A stretch of 64,000 nucleotides of DNA from an uncultured Clostridia bacterium (GTDB lineage Bacteria; Bacillota; Clostridia; Christensenellales; UBA1242). The position numbers and the translations under genes are program-made. The notes below the pieces were generated by a model. It was not told the DNA's origin. It worked only from the letters and a program-made list of their open reading frames with translations, and searched no databases. Numbering within the stretch: position 1 is the stretch's first letter; each line of letters opens with the position of its first letter. Location of the stretch: NCBI GenBank assembly GCA_944376905.1, contig CALWEA010000003.1:62001-126000 (forward strand). The letters run 5' to 3'. Below, piece by piece: positions 42,779 through 52,916 of the stretch.

Positions 42779-44085
42779 TGTTTAAAACTATAGCCAACGC
42801 ATTTAAAGTTAAAGATGTTAGAAGGAAACTTCTTCTAACTCTTCTTTTGCTTTTAATTTATAGAATTGGTTGCTGGATTCCTTTGCCTGGTATTGACCTT
42901 AGTATTTTTCAAGACTTAACTGGAAATGGTGAGGGAAGTGGTAACGACTTTTTAGCACTTTTAAGTGCTGTAAGTGGTGGAGCACTTGCTAATGGTGCAC
43001 TTTTAGCACTTGGTGTTTCGCCTTATATCACTGCATCAATTATTATTCAACTTATGACAATTGCAATTCCTTCTCTTGAAAAACTTTCTAAAGAAGGTGG
43101 AGAAGAGGGTAGGAAAAAAATTAATTATATAACTCGCTGGATTGCTCTTGTTTTATCTTTGGCGCAAGGTATTGGTATTATTGTTGCTCTTGGAGATTAT
43201 ATAAATCCTGATGTACTTTGGGTTGGTGCTCCTGCTTGGTTAATGGGAGTTTGTTTGGTTATTTTATTAACTGCCGGAGGTATGTTCACTGTATGGCTTG
43301 GTGAAAGAATAACAGACCTTGGTATTGGTAATGGTATGTCATTGTTGATTTTTGTTGGTATTCTTTCAACTGCTATGAGTGCTATCATAACTTCAATAAC
43401 TCATATAGGAACTGACATTGACTATCTATGGAATCTTATTATATTGGTTGTTGCTCTTCTTTTGGTTTTTACTTTTATTGTTCTTATGGATTTGGCGGAG
43501 CGTCGAATTCCTGTTCAATATGCAAAACAAATTAAGGGTCGAAAGATGTATGGCGGACAAAGTACTTATATTCCAGTTCGTGTTAATGGCTCAGGTGTCC
43601 TTCCAATCATCTTCGCGACAGCATTAGTTACTTTCCCTCAATTAATTTCAAGTATTTTTTGGCCTGATTCAAACTGGTATTCTGAAATTTTGGGAACAGA
43701 TTCTTGGGCTTATGTTATTCTTTTATCTTTGTTTATTTTGTTCTTCGCTTATTTTTATGCTCAAATTTCATTTAATCCCGAAGATATTTCTAAAAGAATC
43801 CAACAAAATGGTGGTTTTATTCCAGGTATTAGAGCAGGAAAACCAACAACAGAGTATTTAAAGAGAATATCTCATAGAATAACTTTATTTGGGGCTATTT
43901 TCCTTGCAATTATCGCCTTAGTTCCAGGTTTTGTTTTCAAAGCAATTTCAATTGGCAGTGCAGATTCTATCATAACAGCATTTAGTGCAACTGGGTTAAT
44001 GATTATTGTTTCTGTTGCTTTGGAATTTGATAAAAGACTAGATGCTCAATTGATGATGAGAAGTTATAAAGGATTTTTAAAATAA
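42778..44085 (+). CDS. secY: Protein translocase subunit SecY
   Basis: SecY is the ten-helix channel for protein export and membrane insertion. The 435-residue protein has KVKDVRRKLLLTLLLLLIYR at the start, the GVSPYITASIIIQLM plug-region helix, QGIGIIVAL and the cytoplasmic RRIPVQYAKQIKGRKMYGGQ loop. Usual length for the family. One-base overlap with rplO implies translational coupling, a conserved arrangement. Confidence 0.97.
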   Translation: MFKTIANAFKVKDVRRKLLLTLLLLLIYRIGCWIPLPGIDLSIFQDLTGNGEGSGNDFLALLSAVSGGALANGALLALGVSPYITASIIIQLMTIAIPSLEKLSKEGGEEGRKKINYITRWIALVLSLAQGIGIIVALGDYINPDVLWVGAPAWLMGVCLVILLTAGGMFTVWLGERITDLGIGNGMSLLIFVGILSTAMSAIITSITHIGTDIDYLWNLIILVVALLLVFTFIVLMDLAERRIPVQYAKQIKGRKMYGGQSTYIPVRVNGSGVLPIIFATALVTFPQLISSIFWPDSNWYSEILGTDSWAYVILLSLFILFFAYFYAQISFNPEDISKRIQQNGGFIPGIRAGKPTTEYLKRISHRITLFGAIFLAIIALVPGFVFKAISIGSADSIITAFSATGLMIIVSVALEFDKRLDAQLMMRSYKGFLK

Positions 44086-44272
44086 TTTATTCTTCAAAAA
44101 ATATTAAATTAAGTTAATGAAACATTTTTTATTAGATATTAATTTTTAAAATAATAAAATTGTTAAAAACAATTTAATTAGTAATAAGAAAATACTGACT
44201 TTTAATTATAAATAATTTTATAAATTTATATTATGGTTGTTTAACAAAATATATTTTTAATGAGGAATAAAA

Positions 44273-44899
44273 ATGAAAATTGTTATTTTAGGTGCTCCAG
44301 CAAGTGGCAAAGGTACAGTTGCCAAAAAGATTTCTCGTGATTTTAATATTCCGCATATTTCTATTGGCGCTATGTTTAGAGAAAACATTAATAAAAAAAC
44401 TCAACTAGGTTGTCAAGTTGAACAATATATCACTACTGGTGAGTTGGTACCCGATAACATAACTTGTGATTTATTAAAAATTCGTTTAAAACAAAAAGAC
44501 TGTGAAAATGGTTTTATATTAGACGGTTTTCCAAGAAATGTAAATCAAGCAAAATTCTTAAATGAATTTTCTGCACCTGAAGTTGTGTTATTGTTGTCTA
44601 TAACTGAACAAGAATCTATAAAGAGAATTTTAGGGCGTTTGACTTGTCCTAAATGTAAAGAAATATATAATTTATCTTTTTATAAAAATTCAACATGTAA
44701 AATTTGTGGAACAACTTTAGAACATAGGGTTGATGATAATGAGCAGACTATAAAAAAACGATTTGATGTTTATCAAAAAGAAACAAAACCTTTAATTGAT
44801 TTTTATAATGATAAAGTTGTTGAGTTTAGGGGACAAGATGACCCTGATAGTTTATATGATGAAATAAAAAATTTTTTAAACTTAAATTTGATGATGTAA
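44273..44899 (+). CDS. adk: Adenylate kinase
   Basis: The enzyme interconverts ATP + AMP and 2 ADP. The 208-residue protein has P-loop GAPASGKGTVAKKI, the NMP-binding LDGFPRNVNQAKFL and a zinc-type LID domain with CPKCK and CKIC, as in Gram-positive adenylate kinases. AGGAATAAA precedes the ATG. It is 187 bp from secY. Confidence 0.96.
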   Translation: MKIVILGAPASGKGTVAKKISRDFNIPHISIGAMFRENINKKTQLGCQVEQYITTGELVPDNITCDLLKIRLKQKDCENGFILDGFPRNVNQAKFLNEFSAPEVVLLLSITEQESIKRILGRLTCPKCKEIYNLSFYKNSTCKICGTTLEHRVDDNEQTIKKRFDVYQKETKPLIDFYNDKVVEFRGQDDPDSLYDEIKNFLNLNLMM

Positions 44900-45043
44900 G
44901 TTATAAACAATTTGAATAATTGTGTAATTTTATGCTTTTAATTATCTTTTATATATTTTATTAGTTATAATTATAATATTTTTAATGACTTTTTAATCTT
45001 AAAAAATTTTTTGATTTATTTGTATAAAAGGAAGTGAATTTCT

Positions 45044-45787
45044 TTGATAGCAAAATGTGATGATGATATAATAGGAATGAGAAAGGCGGGAGAAATAACT
45101 GGCTTGACCTTGAAGATGATTGCTAATGAAATAAAACCTGGAATTTCTACTTTGTATCTTGACAAACTTATAAATTCGTTTATAATAGAACATGGAGCAA
45201 AACCATCTTTTTTAAATTATAGCGGATTTCCTGCTAGTGCTTGTATTTCTGTTAATGAAACAGTTGTTCATGGTATCCCATCAGATAACATTGTTTTAAA
45301 AGAAGGGGATATTGTTAGTGTTGATGTTGGTGCATGTTTTAATGGTTATCATGGTGATGCTGCAAGAACATTTCCAGTTGGGAAAATTTCTAATGAAAAA
45401 CAAAAACTTATAGATGTAACAAAACAATGTTTTTTTGAGGGAATTAATGCTTTGAAAATTGGCGAAAGACTTGGACTTCTTATGAATGCTGTCCAGTCTT
45501 ATGCTGAAAAAAATGGATTTAGTGTAGTGCGTGAATTAGTGGGACATGGAATTGGTAAACACTTACACGAAAATCCAAATGTTCCAAATTATGGGCTTAA
45601 AAATGAAGGAATTATAGTTCCTAAAAATATTTTTCTTGCTGTTGAACCCATGATTAATCTTGGACGACGCGAGATTTATATTGAAGATGACGGTTGGACA
45701 ATTAAAACCAGAGATGGTAAACCGTCAGCACATTATGAAAACACTATATTTGTTAGTGAAAATGGTGTTGAAATTTTAACTATTTAG
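45044..45787 (+). CDS. map: Methionine aminopeptidase, type I
   Basis: Map removes the initiator methionine from nascent proteins. The 247-residue product has the metal ligands in [20 protein letters not shown] (two Asp), [19 protein letters not shown] (His), AVEPMIN (Glu) and the final HYENTIFV (Glu). I chose TTG at 45044, about ten bases after AAAGGAAGTG. The conserved secY-adk-map order is complete. Confidence 0.95.
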   Translation: MIAKCDDDIIGMRKAGEITGLTLKMIANEIKPGISTLYLDKLINSFIIEHGAKPSFLNYSGFPASACISVNETVVHGIPSDNIVLKEGDIVSVDVGACFNGYHGDAARTFPVGKISNEKQKLIDVTKQCFFEGINALKIGERLGLLMNAVQSYAEKNGFSVVRELVGHGIGKHLHENPNVPNYGLKNEGIIVPKNIFLAVEPMINLGRREIYIEDDGWTIKTRDGKPSAHYENTIFVSENGVEILTI

Positions 45788-45801
45788 TAAAGGAGTTTTA
45801 T

Positions 45802-46023
45802 ATGTCTAAAGAAGATGTTATTGTTTTAGAAGGTGTTGTTGAACAAGTTTTGCCTAACACAAGATTTAAAGTTCGTCTAGTTAATGGGCATGTTATTAAT
45901 GCTATTATATCTGGTCGTATTAGAATGGGATATATAAAAATCCTTGAAGGTGATAGAGTTACAGTTGAAATGAGCCCTTATGATTTATCTCAAGGACGAA
46001 TAACATGGCGTCATAAAGATTAA
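45802..46023 (+). CDS. infA: Translation initiation factor IF-1
   Basis: IF-1 occupies the A site during initiation. The 73-residue OB-fold product has [20 protein letters not shown] and [20 protein letters not shown] followed by RITWRHK. AAGGAG precedes it 14 bp after map. The KOW-domain gene often found between map and infA in Clostridia is absent here. Confidence 0.96.
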   Translation: MSKEDVIVLEGVVEQVLPNTRFKVRLVNGHVINAIISGRIRMGYIKILEGDRVTVEMSPYDLSQGRITWRHKD

Positions 46024-46106
46024 TCTTTTAAAGATTGATGTTTTGTTTGAGAATTTATTTATAATAATTCATTAAATTATACAAAAACTTAAAAAGGAGA
46101 AAAATT

Positions 46107-46220
46107 ATGAAAGTAAGACCATCAGTTAAACCAATTTGTGATAAATGCAAAATAACAAAAAGAAATGGGCGTGTAATGTGTATTTGTCCAAATCGTAAGC
46201 ACAAACAAGTGCAAGGATAA
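46107..46220 (+). CDS. rpmJ: 50S ribosomal protein L36
   Basis: The 37-residue protein [20 protein letters not shown], then [17 protein letters not shown], is the zinc-binding L36 with its C-C-C-H ligand set intact. AAAGGAGAAAA precedes the ATG. It lies between infA and rpsM as expected for the alpha operon. Confidence 0.96.
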   Translation: MKVRPSVKPICDKCKITKRNGRVMCICPNRKHKQVQG

Positions 46221-46221
46221 T

Positions 46222-46326
46222 ATTAAAACTTGATTGTTGAATTTTCTTATAAGAGAAAATGTTTAATCAAGTTTTAATCTTTTGTTGAAAAACCCTGATA
46301 TCACAGCGGCTGAATTTGTGATATCG
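46222..46326 (+). promoter_or_regulatory. Tandem large hairpins between rpmJ and rpsM
   Basis: ATTAAAACTTGATT (46222-46235) pairs perfectly with AATCAAGTTTTAAT (46265-46278) and encloses an inner 7-bp hairpin. A second, separate hairpin pairs GATATCACA (46297-46305) with TGTGATATC (46317-46325) around an 11-nt loop (GCGGCTGAATT). The first may terminate or process; the second, about 50 bp before rpsM, has the form of a regulatory leader, possibly for S4 or S13 control of the alpha operon. Confidence 0.55.
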
Positions 46327-46373
46327 ACTATATATAAAATAAAATCTAACAAAATTTTGGAGGAAAAAATAAT

Positions 46374-46754
46374 ATGGCTAGAATTGCTGGTGTGGATTTG
46401 CCAAACGATAAACGTGTTGAAATCGGTTTAACAGCAATACACGGAATTGGTGTTGTTACATCTAATAAAATTTTAAAAGAAACTGGTATCGACCCTAACA
46501 CTCGTGTTAAAGACCTCGACGAAAATCAAATTGCTAAACTTAGAAATTATATTGATAACAATATAACCGTTGAAGGTGAAAAACGTAAAGAAGTTTCTAT
46601 GAATATTAAACGCTTAACTGAAATTGGTTCTTATAGAGGAATTCGTCACAGAAAAGGGCTTCCAGTTAGAGGACAAAATACTAAAACGAATGCAAGAACT
46701 CGCAAAGGACCTAAAAGAGTTGTTGGCGGAAGTTCAGTTAAAGGTAAAAAATAG
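46374..46754 (+). CDS. rpsM: 30S ribosomal protein S13
   Basis: S13 forms a bridge with L5 and contacts the P-site tRNA. The 126-residue product has [32 protein letters not shown] and the basic tail [26 protein letters not shown] precedes the ATG. It begins the alpha operon proper (rpsM-rpsK-rpsD-rpoA-rplQ). Confidence 0.97.
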   Translation: MARIAGVDLPNDKRVEIGLTAIHGIGVVTSNKILKETGIDPNTRVKDLDENQIAKLRNYIDNNITVEGEKRKEVSMNIKRLTEIGSYRGIRHRKGLPVRGQNTKTNARTRKGPKRVVGGSSVKGKK

Positions 46755-46764
46755 GAGATAAAAA

Positions 46765-47160
46765 ATGGCAGTTGCGAAAAAATCAACAAATAAAAAGAAA
46801 AAAATTGTTAGACAATCTGATAAAGGTCAAGTTCATATTCAGGCTTCATTTAATAATACAATTGTAACATTTACCGATCTTGCGGGAAATACTGTTTCTT
46901 GGGCAAGTACTGGTAAATTTGGTTTTCGTGGTTCTAAAAAAAGCACCCCTTTTGCGGCACAACAATGTGTTGAAGATGCTGGAAAAGTTGCGAAAGAACA
47001 AGGTATTAAAAATGTTGAAGTTTATGTTAAAGGCCCTGGTAATGGACGTGAGGCTGCTATTCGTGCATTAGGAAATTTAGATATGAATGTAACTTTAATT
47101 CAAGACGTTTCACCTATTGCACATAATGGTTGTCGCCCACCTAAAAGACGTAGATTGTAA
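46765..47160 (+). CDS. rpsK: 30S ribosomal protein S11
   Basis: S11 forms the platform of the 30S near the mRNA exit. The 131-residue product has [35 protein letters not shown] and the terminal [18 protein letters not shown]. Ten bases separate it from rpsM. A 274-bp AT-rich spacer follows before rpsD. Confidence 0.97.
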   Translation: MAVAKKSTNKKKKIVRQSDKGQVHIQASFNNTIVTFTDLAGNTVSWASTGKFGFRGSKKSTPFAAQQCVEDAGKVAKEQGIKNVEVYVKGPGNGREAAIRALGNLDMNVTLIQDVSPIAHNGCRPPKRRRL

Positions 47161-47434
47161 AATAAAAAATTGTTGTTAATTTTAAGTTAATGATACAATT
47201 TCTCAATTCTTATTAATTATAAATTTAATATTTTTTGTTGAAGTAATATATTAACCTAAACAACAATTGATATAATTATAGTTTAACTTTATGTTATTTA
47301 TTTTTTAAATATTTTATAATTTTGTTAATGATAAAAAATATATAAAAAATTTATAATTACAACTATAAATTATAACTTATGAAAATATTTAATTCTTGTT
47401 AAAGATAAAATAGAAATAAAAAAAGGAGATAATA

Positions 47435-48055
47435 ATGGCAAGATTACTAGATGCAAAATGTCGCCAATGTCGTCGTGAAGGATGCAAACTTTTTCTTAAA
47501 GGCGAAAAATGCACATCTAAAAAATGCTCTATAGAACGTCGTCCAGTTGCACCTGGACAACATGGCGAAGGTAGAAAAAAAGTAACACAATATGGAACAC
47601 AACTTCGTGAAAAGCAAAAAGTTAAACGTGCTTATGGTATCTTAGAAAAACAGTTTAAAAAATACTACAACGAAGCAGAAAGAATGAAAGGCGTTGTTGG
47701 TGAAAATATGCTTTCACTTATTGAAAGACGTTTAGACAACGTTATTTATAGAATGGGAATTGGTGCTTCTCGTTCAGAAAGTCGTCAAATTGTTAATCAT
47801 GGACATATCACAGTTAACGGTAGAAAAGTTAATATTCCATCATATCGTGTTAAAGTTGGTGATGTTATTGAAATAAAAGAAAACAAAAAAGAGAAAGAAC
47901 CTTTTAAACTTCTTAAAGGTATGAAAGTTATAATGCCTAAATGGCTTGAATTTAACTCTGAAACTTTAAAAGGAAGCATTTTAGCTCTTCCAACAAGAGA
48001 AGATATTGACATGAATATTCGTGAACATCTTATCATTGAATTGTATTCAAGATAA
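47435..48055 (+). CDS. rpsD: 30S ribosomal protein S4
   Basis: S4 starts 30S assembly and may regulate its own operon. The 206-residue product has [20 protein letters not shown] with zinc-type cysteines, [19 protein letters not shown] and an S4 domain ([20 protein letters not shown]). Presence of rpsD between rpsK and rpoA is typical of Clostridia rather than Bacilli. AAAAGGAGA precedes the ATG. Confidence 0.96.
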   Translation: MARLLDAKCRQCRREGCKLFLKGEKCTSKKCSIERRPVAPGQHGEGRKKVTQYGTQLREKQKVKRAYGILEKQFKKYYNEAERMKGVVGENMLSLIERRLDNVIYRMGIGASRSESRQIVNHGHITVNGRKVNIPSYRVKVGDVIEIKENKKEKEPFKLLKGMKVIMPKWLEFNSETLKGSILALPTREDIDMNIREHLIIELYSR

Positions 48056-48072
48056 TTAAAGGAGATTATATT

Positions 48073-49026
48073 ATGATTGAAATGGAAAAACCTAACCTTA
48101 ATTGTGAAGAAACAGAAAATGGAACTTTTGCTCGTTTTATTGTTGAACCGCTTGAAAGAGGTTATGGTGACACTCTTGGCAATTGTTTTAGAAGAACTCT
48201 TCGTTCTGCAATGCCTGGAGTTGCTCCAATAGGTATTAAAATTGCGGGAGTCCAACATGAGTTTTCAACTATACCGGGAGTGGTTGAAGATGTTGTTGAT
48301 ATTATTCTAAATATTAAACACTTAGTTTTAAAAACACCAGACTTAAATAAAGACTTTCAAACAACTATTAGATTAACTAAAAATAGACCAGGTGTTGTTC
48401 GTGCAGGAGATTTTGAAACCAATGATTTGGTTGAAATAATAAATCCCGACTTATATATTTGCACAATGGATGAAGGGGCATCATTGGACATTGAACTTTT
48501 AGTTGCTCGTGGTCGTGGTTATGTTCCAAATGTCAACAATAAAGAACGCTTGGATAGTTTAGATTATATTGCTATTGATAGTTTGTATTCACCTGTTGTT
48601 CGTGTTAATTATAATGTTGAAAACACTCGTGTTGGTCAAAATATCAATTATGATAAGTTGATTTTAGAAGTTACAACAAATGGTGCTATGGATGCAAAAG
48701 ATGTTGTTGCTTTGGCAGGTAAAATAATAAATGAACATGTTTCTATGTTCACTGAATTGAGCGAAACTTTTGGTGATGTTAATGTTTTAATATCAAAAGA
48801 TGATGATGTTCATTCAAAAGTTTTAGAAATGCCTATTGAAGAAATGGATTTTTCTGTTCGTTCTTATAATTGCTTGAAACGTGCAAATATTAATACTGTT
48901 GAAGATTTGGTTAATAAATCTAAATCTGATATGTTAAAAGTTCGAAATTTGGGGCTTAAATCTATTGAAGAAGTTGTTCAAAAATTGGAATCTTACGGAC
49001 TTGGTCTTCGTGAAGAAGAAGAATAA
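48073..49026 (+). CDS. rpoA: RNA polymerase alpha subunit
   Basis: Alpha dimerises to nucleate RNA polymerase and its C-terminal domain binds DNA and activators. The 317-residue protein has the N-terminal ERGYGDTLGNCFRRTLRSAM loop, the dimer core and the C-terminal HhH domain (SVRSYNCLKRANINTVEDLV, then RNLGLKSIEEVVQKLESYGL). AAGGAG precedes the ATG, 17 bp after rpsD. Confidence 0.97.
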   Translation: MIEMEKPNLNCEETENGTFARFIVEPLERGYGDTLGNCFRRTLRSAMPGVAPIGIKIAGVQHEFSTIPGVVEDVVDIILNIKHLVLKTPDLNKDFQTTIRLTKNRPGVVRAGDFETNDLVEIINPDLYICTMDEGASLDIELLVARGRGYVPNVNNKERLDSLDYIAIDSLYSPVVRVNYNVENTRVGQNINYDKLILEVTTNGAMDAKDVVALAGKIINEHVSMFTELSETFGDVNVLISKDDDVHSKVLEMPIEEMDFSVRSYNCLKRANINTVEDLVNKSKSDMLKVRNLGLKSIEEVVQKLESYGLGLREEEE

Positions 49027-49089
49027 AATTTGCGTGTTTTGAATTTTTAACCAATTATATTTTAATTTAATTTTATAAAGGAGTTATCT

Positions 49090-49599
49090 ATGGCTAACGA
49101 TAAATTAGGCTTGCCTTCAAAAGAAAGACGTGCTCTTATTCGTAATCAAGTTTCTCATTTATTATGGTATGGCAAACTTGAAACAACAGAAGCAAGAGCT
49201 AAATCTGTTAGAAGTCAGGCAGAAAAACTTTTAACTCTTGCAATTAAAACTTATGAAGATACTGCAAAAGTTACAAAAACTATTAAAGATGCAAAAGGTG
49301 TTAAGGCAGATAGAGAGGTTGTTAACGATGGTCCTGCAAAACTTGCAGTTCGCAGAAAACTTATGAGTTATCTTTATGATTTGCAAGAACAAAGAAAAGA
49401 AAAAGAAAGTAAAACCGCTTTTAAAGCAAGAACTCTTGGTATTAACCACCCTTTAATTGAAAAAATTTTTAATGTTTACGCTCCTAAATATGATGCTCGT
49501 GCAAAAGAATTAGGACAAGGTGGTGGATACACTAGAATTATCAAACTTGCACAAAGACGTGGTGATGGTGCTCAAAAAGTTCTTATTGAACTTATTTAG
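49090..49599 (+). CDS. rplQ: 50S ribosomal protein L17 with internal insert
   Basis: L17 lies near the tunnel exit. The family core is present (RRALIRNQVSHLLWYGKLET, ARAKSVRSQAEKLLTLAI and the ending RGDGAQKVLIELI). At 169 residues it is about 50 longer than usual: charged segments between about residues 57-80 and 95-125 are additional. The reading is continuous, and a clear terminator follows. Confidence 0.94.
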   Translation: MANDKLGLPSKERRALIRNQVSHLLWYGKLETTEARAKSVRSQAEKLLTLAIKTYEDTAKVTKTIKDAKGVKADREVVNDGPAKLAVRRKLMSYLYDLQEQRKEKESKTAFKARTLGINHPLIEKIFNVYAPKYDARAKELGQGGGYTRIIKLAQRRGDGAQKVLIELI

Positions 49600-49662
49600 T
49601 TATTTGTGAGTGTTTTAATTCTTATTTTGAATTTATTAATTTTGTAAAATTTATAAAAAATT

Positions 49663-49691
49663 AAAAAACAGCTTCAAAATGGCTGTTTTTT
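49663..49691 (+). terminator. Terminator of the ribosomal super-cluster
   Basis: AAAAACAGC (49664-49672) pairs with GCTGTTTTT (49682-49690) around a nine-base loop, followed by T. It ends the rpoA-rplQ transcript. Confidence 0.85.
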
Positions 49692-49881
49692 ATTAATTTT
49701 TATTTAATAAATTTGTTATTTTCAATAATTTAATATTTTCAAAAAATTTGCTTTTTCAATAAATTTAATTTTTAATTAAATTCATTCTATTCAAAAAATT
49801 TGCTTTTATTAAATAAGTGGGGTTTATTAATAAGTTAGTTAGATAATATTAAATTAATTTTATTTTATTTTATTAAAACAT

Positions 49882-50400
49882 TTATTTAATATTCGATTGA
49901 ATTGTTGTTATTGTAAAAGGCTTAGAAACATCAAAATAATTTATCAATTCAACTTTTCCATTTTTCATATTGTATTGATAATCTCCCGCCACGGCTTTGA
50001 ATGTTAAGGTTGTTTTTTTATCACATTTAAAAACATATGTTGTTGGTTCTGCTCTTGCAAATGTTGTTAAATCAATATGTGTGTTATTTTCTTGATTAAT
50101 CAAGTTAGTTAAAGAAAACCATATATTTTTTTCTTCTATTGTTATAGTAAAAGGAATATTTAATTCTTTGCCTAATTCTAGTTTAACAAATTCATCATCA
50201 CTTTTAATAAATATATCAGTATAATAATCTCTTATTCGTTTATCTTCTAAATATATTGCTGTTATAACATTATTTTGTGAGCCTGTCATAGTTGCATTTT
50301 TAAAAGTAACACACATAGGTGTTGATTGATTTTGTGAACAACTAAAATTGAAAAATATTAAAATAAATAATAAGCAAAAATTAATTATTTTTTTAGTCAT
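49882..50400 (-). CDS. Predicted lipoprotein of unknown function
   Basis: A 172-residue product with a signal peptide (KKIINFCLLFILIFFNFSC) ending in a lipobox-like FSC, so cysteine 21 is probably lipidated. The mature part is beta-rich with no motif I recognise. GGAAGGA precedes the ATG (read on the reverse strand). It faces away from the WalJ unit and has no neighbour in its own direction. Confidence 0.65.
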   Translation of the reverse strand: MTKKIINFCLLFILIFFNFSCSQNQSTPMCVTFKNATMTGSQNNVITAIYLEDKRIRDYYTDIFIKSDDEFVKLELGKELNIPFTITIEEKNIWFSLTNLINQENNTHIDLTTFARAEPTTYVFKCDKKTTLTFKAVAGDYQYNMKNGKVELINYFDVSKPFTITTIQSNIK

Positions 50401-50723
50401 TTTTCCTTCCCTAACTTTTATATTTTTTTTATTCTTATCTTTAGATTTTTTTAATTAAACAAGTTATTTAATTTCGTTAACTATTTCTTTTTACAATTAT
50501 AAGATTGACATTTTTTTTAATTTTATTACAAATTTAAATGCTTTGTTGCAAAAATTAATTTATGTGTTATAATATGTTAATTATATTGATAAATTATTAA
50601 ATATTAAAAATTAAAAATAAAGAAAAAAATTAGATTGTTTTATTAATCACAAACTAAAATATTTTGATTATTAAAACATAAAAATATATTTATTTAAAAT
50701 TAACAAAAGAGAATTTATTATTT
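50401..50723 (+). promoter_or_regulatory. Divergent intergenic region with walJ promoter
   Basis: TTGCAA (50546-50551) and TATAAT (50568-50573) are spaced by 16 bp and would start the walJ transcript with a leader of about 140 nt. The rest is A/T-rich with nothing recognised. Confidence 0.45.
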
Positions 50724-51500
50724 ATGAGAGTTTGTAATATTTCTTCTGGAAGTGATGGTAATATAACTTATATTGAAACGCAAACAACTAAAATTTTAGT
50801 TGATATAGGTTTATCATGTAAAGAAACAGAAAAAAGATTAAATTTATTAAAGGTTGCACCTGAAAGTGTTGACGCTATTTTAATCTCACATGAACATTCT
50901 GACCATATTAAAGGATTAGAAAATTTTGCGAATAAATATAAAACAAAAGTTTTTGTACATCAAGATGGATATAATCCTTTGTGCAAAAAAATAAATAAGG
51001 AATGTAAAATTATTCCTTATAACAATGATTTTTTTATTAATGATGTTGGGATAAAATCAATTGCAGTTCCTCATGATGTTAATAGATGTTCAGCATATTC
51101 TATTATTGAAAATGAAAAAAAAATAAGTATTATTACAGATTTGGGACATACTAATAATGAAATACTCAAAAATATTTCAGGAAGTGCATTAATTTTTATT
51201 GAAGCAAATCATGATATAGAAACATTACTTGCTAATCCCAATTATCCCACATCTCTTAAAAATAGAATTTTAAGTTTAAGGGGACATTTATCAAATAAAG
51301 ATAGTGCTAGGGCAATTACTGAACTTGTTAAATCTGGTGCCAGACAAATTGTTTTATCACATCTAAGTTCTGAAAACAATTCGCCACAATTGGCTTTTAA
51401 TTATATTTGTGGAGTTTTAAGTGATAATGGTATAATTGAAGGTGAAAATGTTAAAATAGATGTCGCTAGTACTGTTCCTAAGGCAATTTTTAAATTGTAA
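50724..51500 (+). CDS. walJ: MBL-fold metallohydrolase WalJ/YycJ
   Basis: WalJ is a metallo-beta-lactamase-fold hydrolase linked to cell-wall and replication control. The 258-residue protein has the SSGSDGNITYIE start typical of YycJ, the metal-binding ISHEHSDHIKGL motif, and later His/Asp ligands (AVPHDVNRCS, ITDLGHTN, LSHLSSENNS). It is followed 74 bp later by an HtrA-type protease, matching the end of the walRKHIJ-htrC cluster. The WalRK two-component genes themselves are not in the window. Confidence 0.88.
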   Translation: MRVCNISSGSDGNITYIETQTTKILVDIGLSCKETEKRLNLLKVAPESVDAILISHEHSDHIKGLENFANKYKTKVFVHQDGYNPLCKKINKECKIIPYNNDFFINDVGIKSIAVPHDVNRCSAYSIIENEKKISIITDLGHTNNEILKNISGSALIFIEANHDIETLLANPNYPTSLKNRILSLRGHLSNKDSARAITELVKSGARQIVLSHLSSENNSPQLAFNYICGVLSDNGIIEGENVKIDVASTVPKAIFKL

Positions 51501-51574
51501 TATTGTTTTTATAATTTATAATTCAATATTTTTTTGTTTGTTCTTGACTTATTTTGAGTATTCGGGAGAGAAAA

Positions 51575-52585
51575 ATGAAAAAAATATTGATTTTTTTATC
51601 TATTAGTTTATGTTGTTTGTTAACAGGTTGTTTATCAACTACTTCTTCTTATGAAACATATGTCGATATGACGCCAAGAATGATTTCAACTAATGCTAAT
51701 ATGAAAACAACAGAAATTATTGAAGAGGTTAGAAGTGCGGTTGTTGGTATTGAAGCAAAATCTTCTTATGGCACTAGTATAGGTAGTGGAGTTGCAATTG
51801 CAGAAGATGGTTATATTTTGACTAATGCACATGTTGTTAGTGGTGCAAAATCTTTAAAAGTTTATTTTGCAGACAAAACATCTTCTAGTGCTGAAATTAT
51901 GTTGATTAAATCTGGTTTAGATATTGCTATCATAAAAACCGATATTAACTTGCCTTATTTAGACACAGCACCTTTATCAGATGTTCATGTTGGAGAAAAT
52001 GTTATTGCTATTGGAACACCAATTTCTTTAACTTTTAAACATACAGTTACAAAAGGAATTGTTAGCGCTTTGGGTAGGACCTTAGAAGTTCAAGATATTG
52101 GTGGTTACACAACTTATATGCAAAACTTAATTCAACATGATGCAAGTATTAATGCAGGTAATAGTGGGGGACCTTTAATTAATGAAAGCGGAAAATTAAT
52201 TGGAATTAATACTTTAAAGGCAACTGATGCAGAGGGGATTGGTTTTGCTATTCCTATTGAAACTGCTAACGTTATAACCTCTAAGATTCAACAAACAGGG
52301 AGTTTTGAACCCGCTAATTTAGGTGTTTTCGCTTATGATGCGGAAATTGCCAATTTTCATGACCAAACCATTGAAAAAAGTGGGGTTTATGTTGAAGACA
52401 TTTTACAAAATTCTTCTGCTTTTAAATTTGGATTAATGACGGGTGATGTTATAATTGCTGTTAATGATAAAGAAATAAAAACAAATTTAGATTTGCAAAA
52501 AGCATTATTTAGTTTGAATAAAAATGATAAATATAATGTTTCAGTTATTAGAAATGGAGAAATTATTAAAATAAATATAGGATAA
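51575..52585 (+). CDS. HtrA/DegP-like serine protease, lipoprotein form
   Basis: A 336-residue envelope protease. The N-terminal signal ends in the lipobox LLTGC (Cys19). The trypsin-like domain has the catalytic triad in ILTNAHVVSG (His), SGLDIAIIKTD (Asp) and INAGNSGGPLI (Ser). A PDZ domain covers about residues 245-336 (GVYVEDILQNSSAFKFGLMT). GGGAG precedes the ATG at 51575; the in-frame TTG at 51554 is not supported. The usual HtrC has a transmembrane anchor rather than a lipid, so this is a variant. Confidence 0.9.
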   Translation: MKKILIFLSISLCCLLTGCLSTTSSYETYVDMTPRMISTNANMKTTEIIEEVRSAVVGIEAKSSYGTSIGSGVAIAEDGYILTNAHVVSGAKSLKVYFADKTSSSAEIMLIKSGLDIAIIKTDINLPYLDTAPLSDVHVGENVIAIGTPISLTFKHTVTKGIVSALGRTLEVQDIGGYTTYMQNLIQHDASINAGNSGGPLINESGKLIGINTLKATDAEGIGFAIPIETANVITSKIQQTGSFEPANLGVFAYDAEIANFHDQTIEKSGVYVEDILQNSSAFKFGLMTGDVIIAVNDKEIKTNLDLQKALFSLNKNDKYNVSVIRNGEIIKINIG

Positions 52586-52916
52586 ATAAAAAAGTTTCTC
52601 AAATCAAAAATTTTTAAAATTTTATTATTTTATGTTTAATATAAAGATTTTATAGTAAAAAAATTATAATAAAAAGGATTAATAACTATAAATTAAAAAA
52701 AAAATTTATTATTTGCTTTAATATTTATATTTTAAAATTTTTTTAATGTAATATTTTATAAAAAATTATATTTTTGGTTATATTTTTTAATATTTTTAGT
52801 AGCAGATAACATAAACATTATTTTTATTAGTCTTATATAGATTTTTTTGTTAAATTTTTGTAAATTTGCTTGAAAAATTTTCAATAATTTGATACAATGC
52901 AACTAGTGGAGATTGT
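52586..52916 (+). promoter_or_regulatory. Intergenic region with strong ABC-operon promoter
   Basis: Most of the 331 bp are A/T-rich without features. TTGAAA (52870-52875) and TACAAT (52893-52898) are 17 bp apart; transcription would begin around 52905, leaving a leader of only about 12 nt with GTGGAG before the ATG. Confidence 0.6.
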
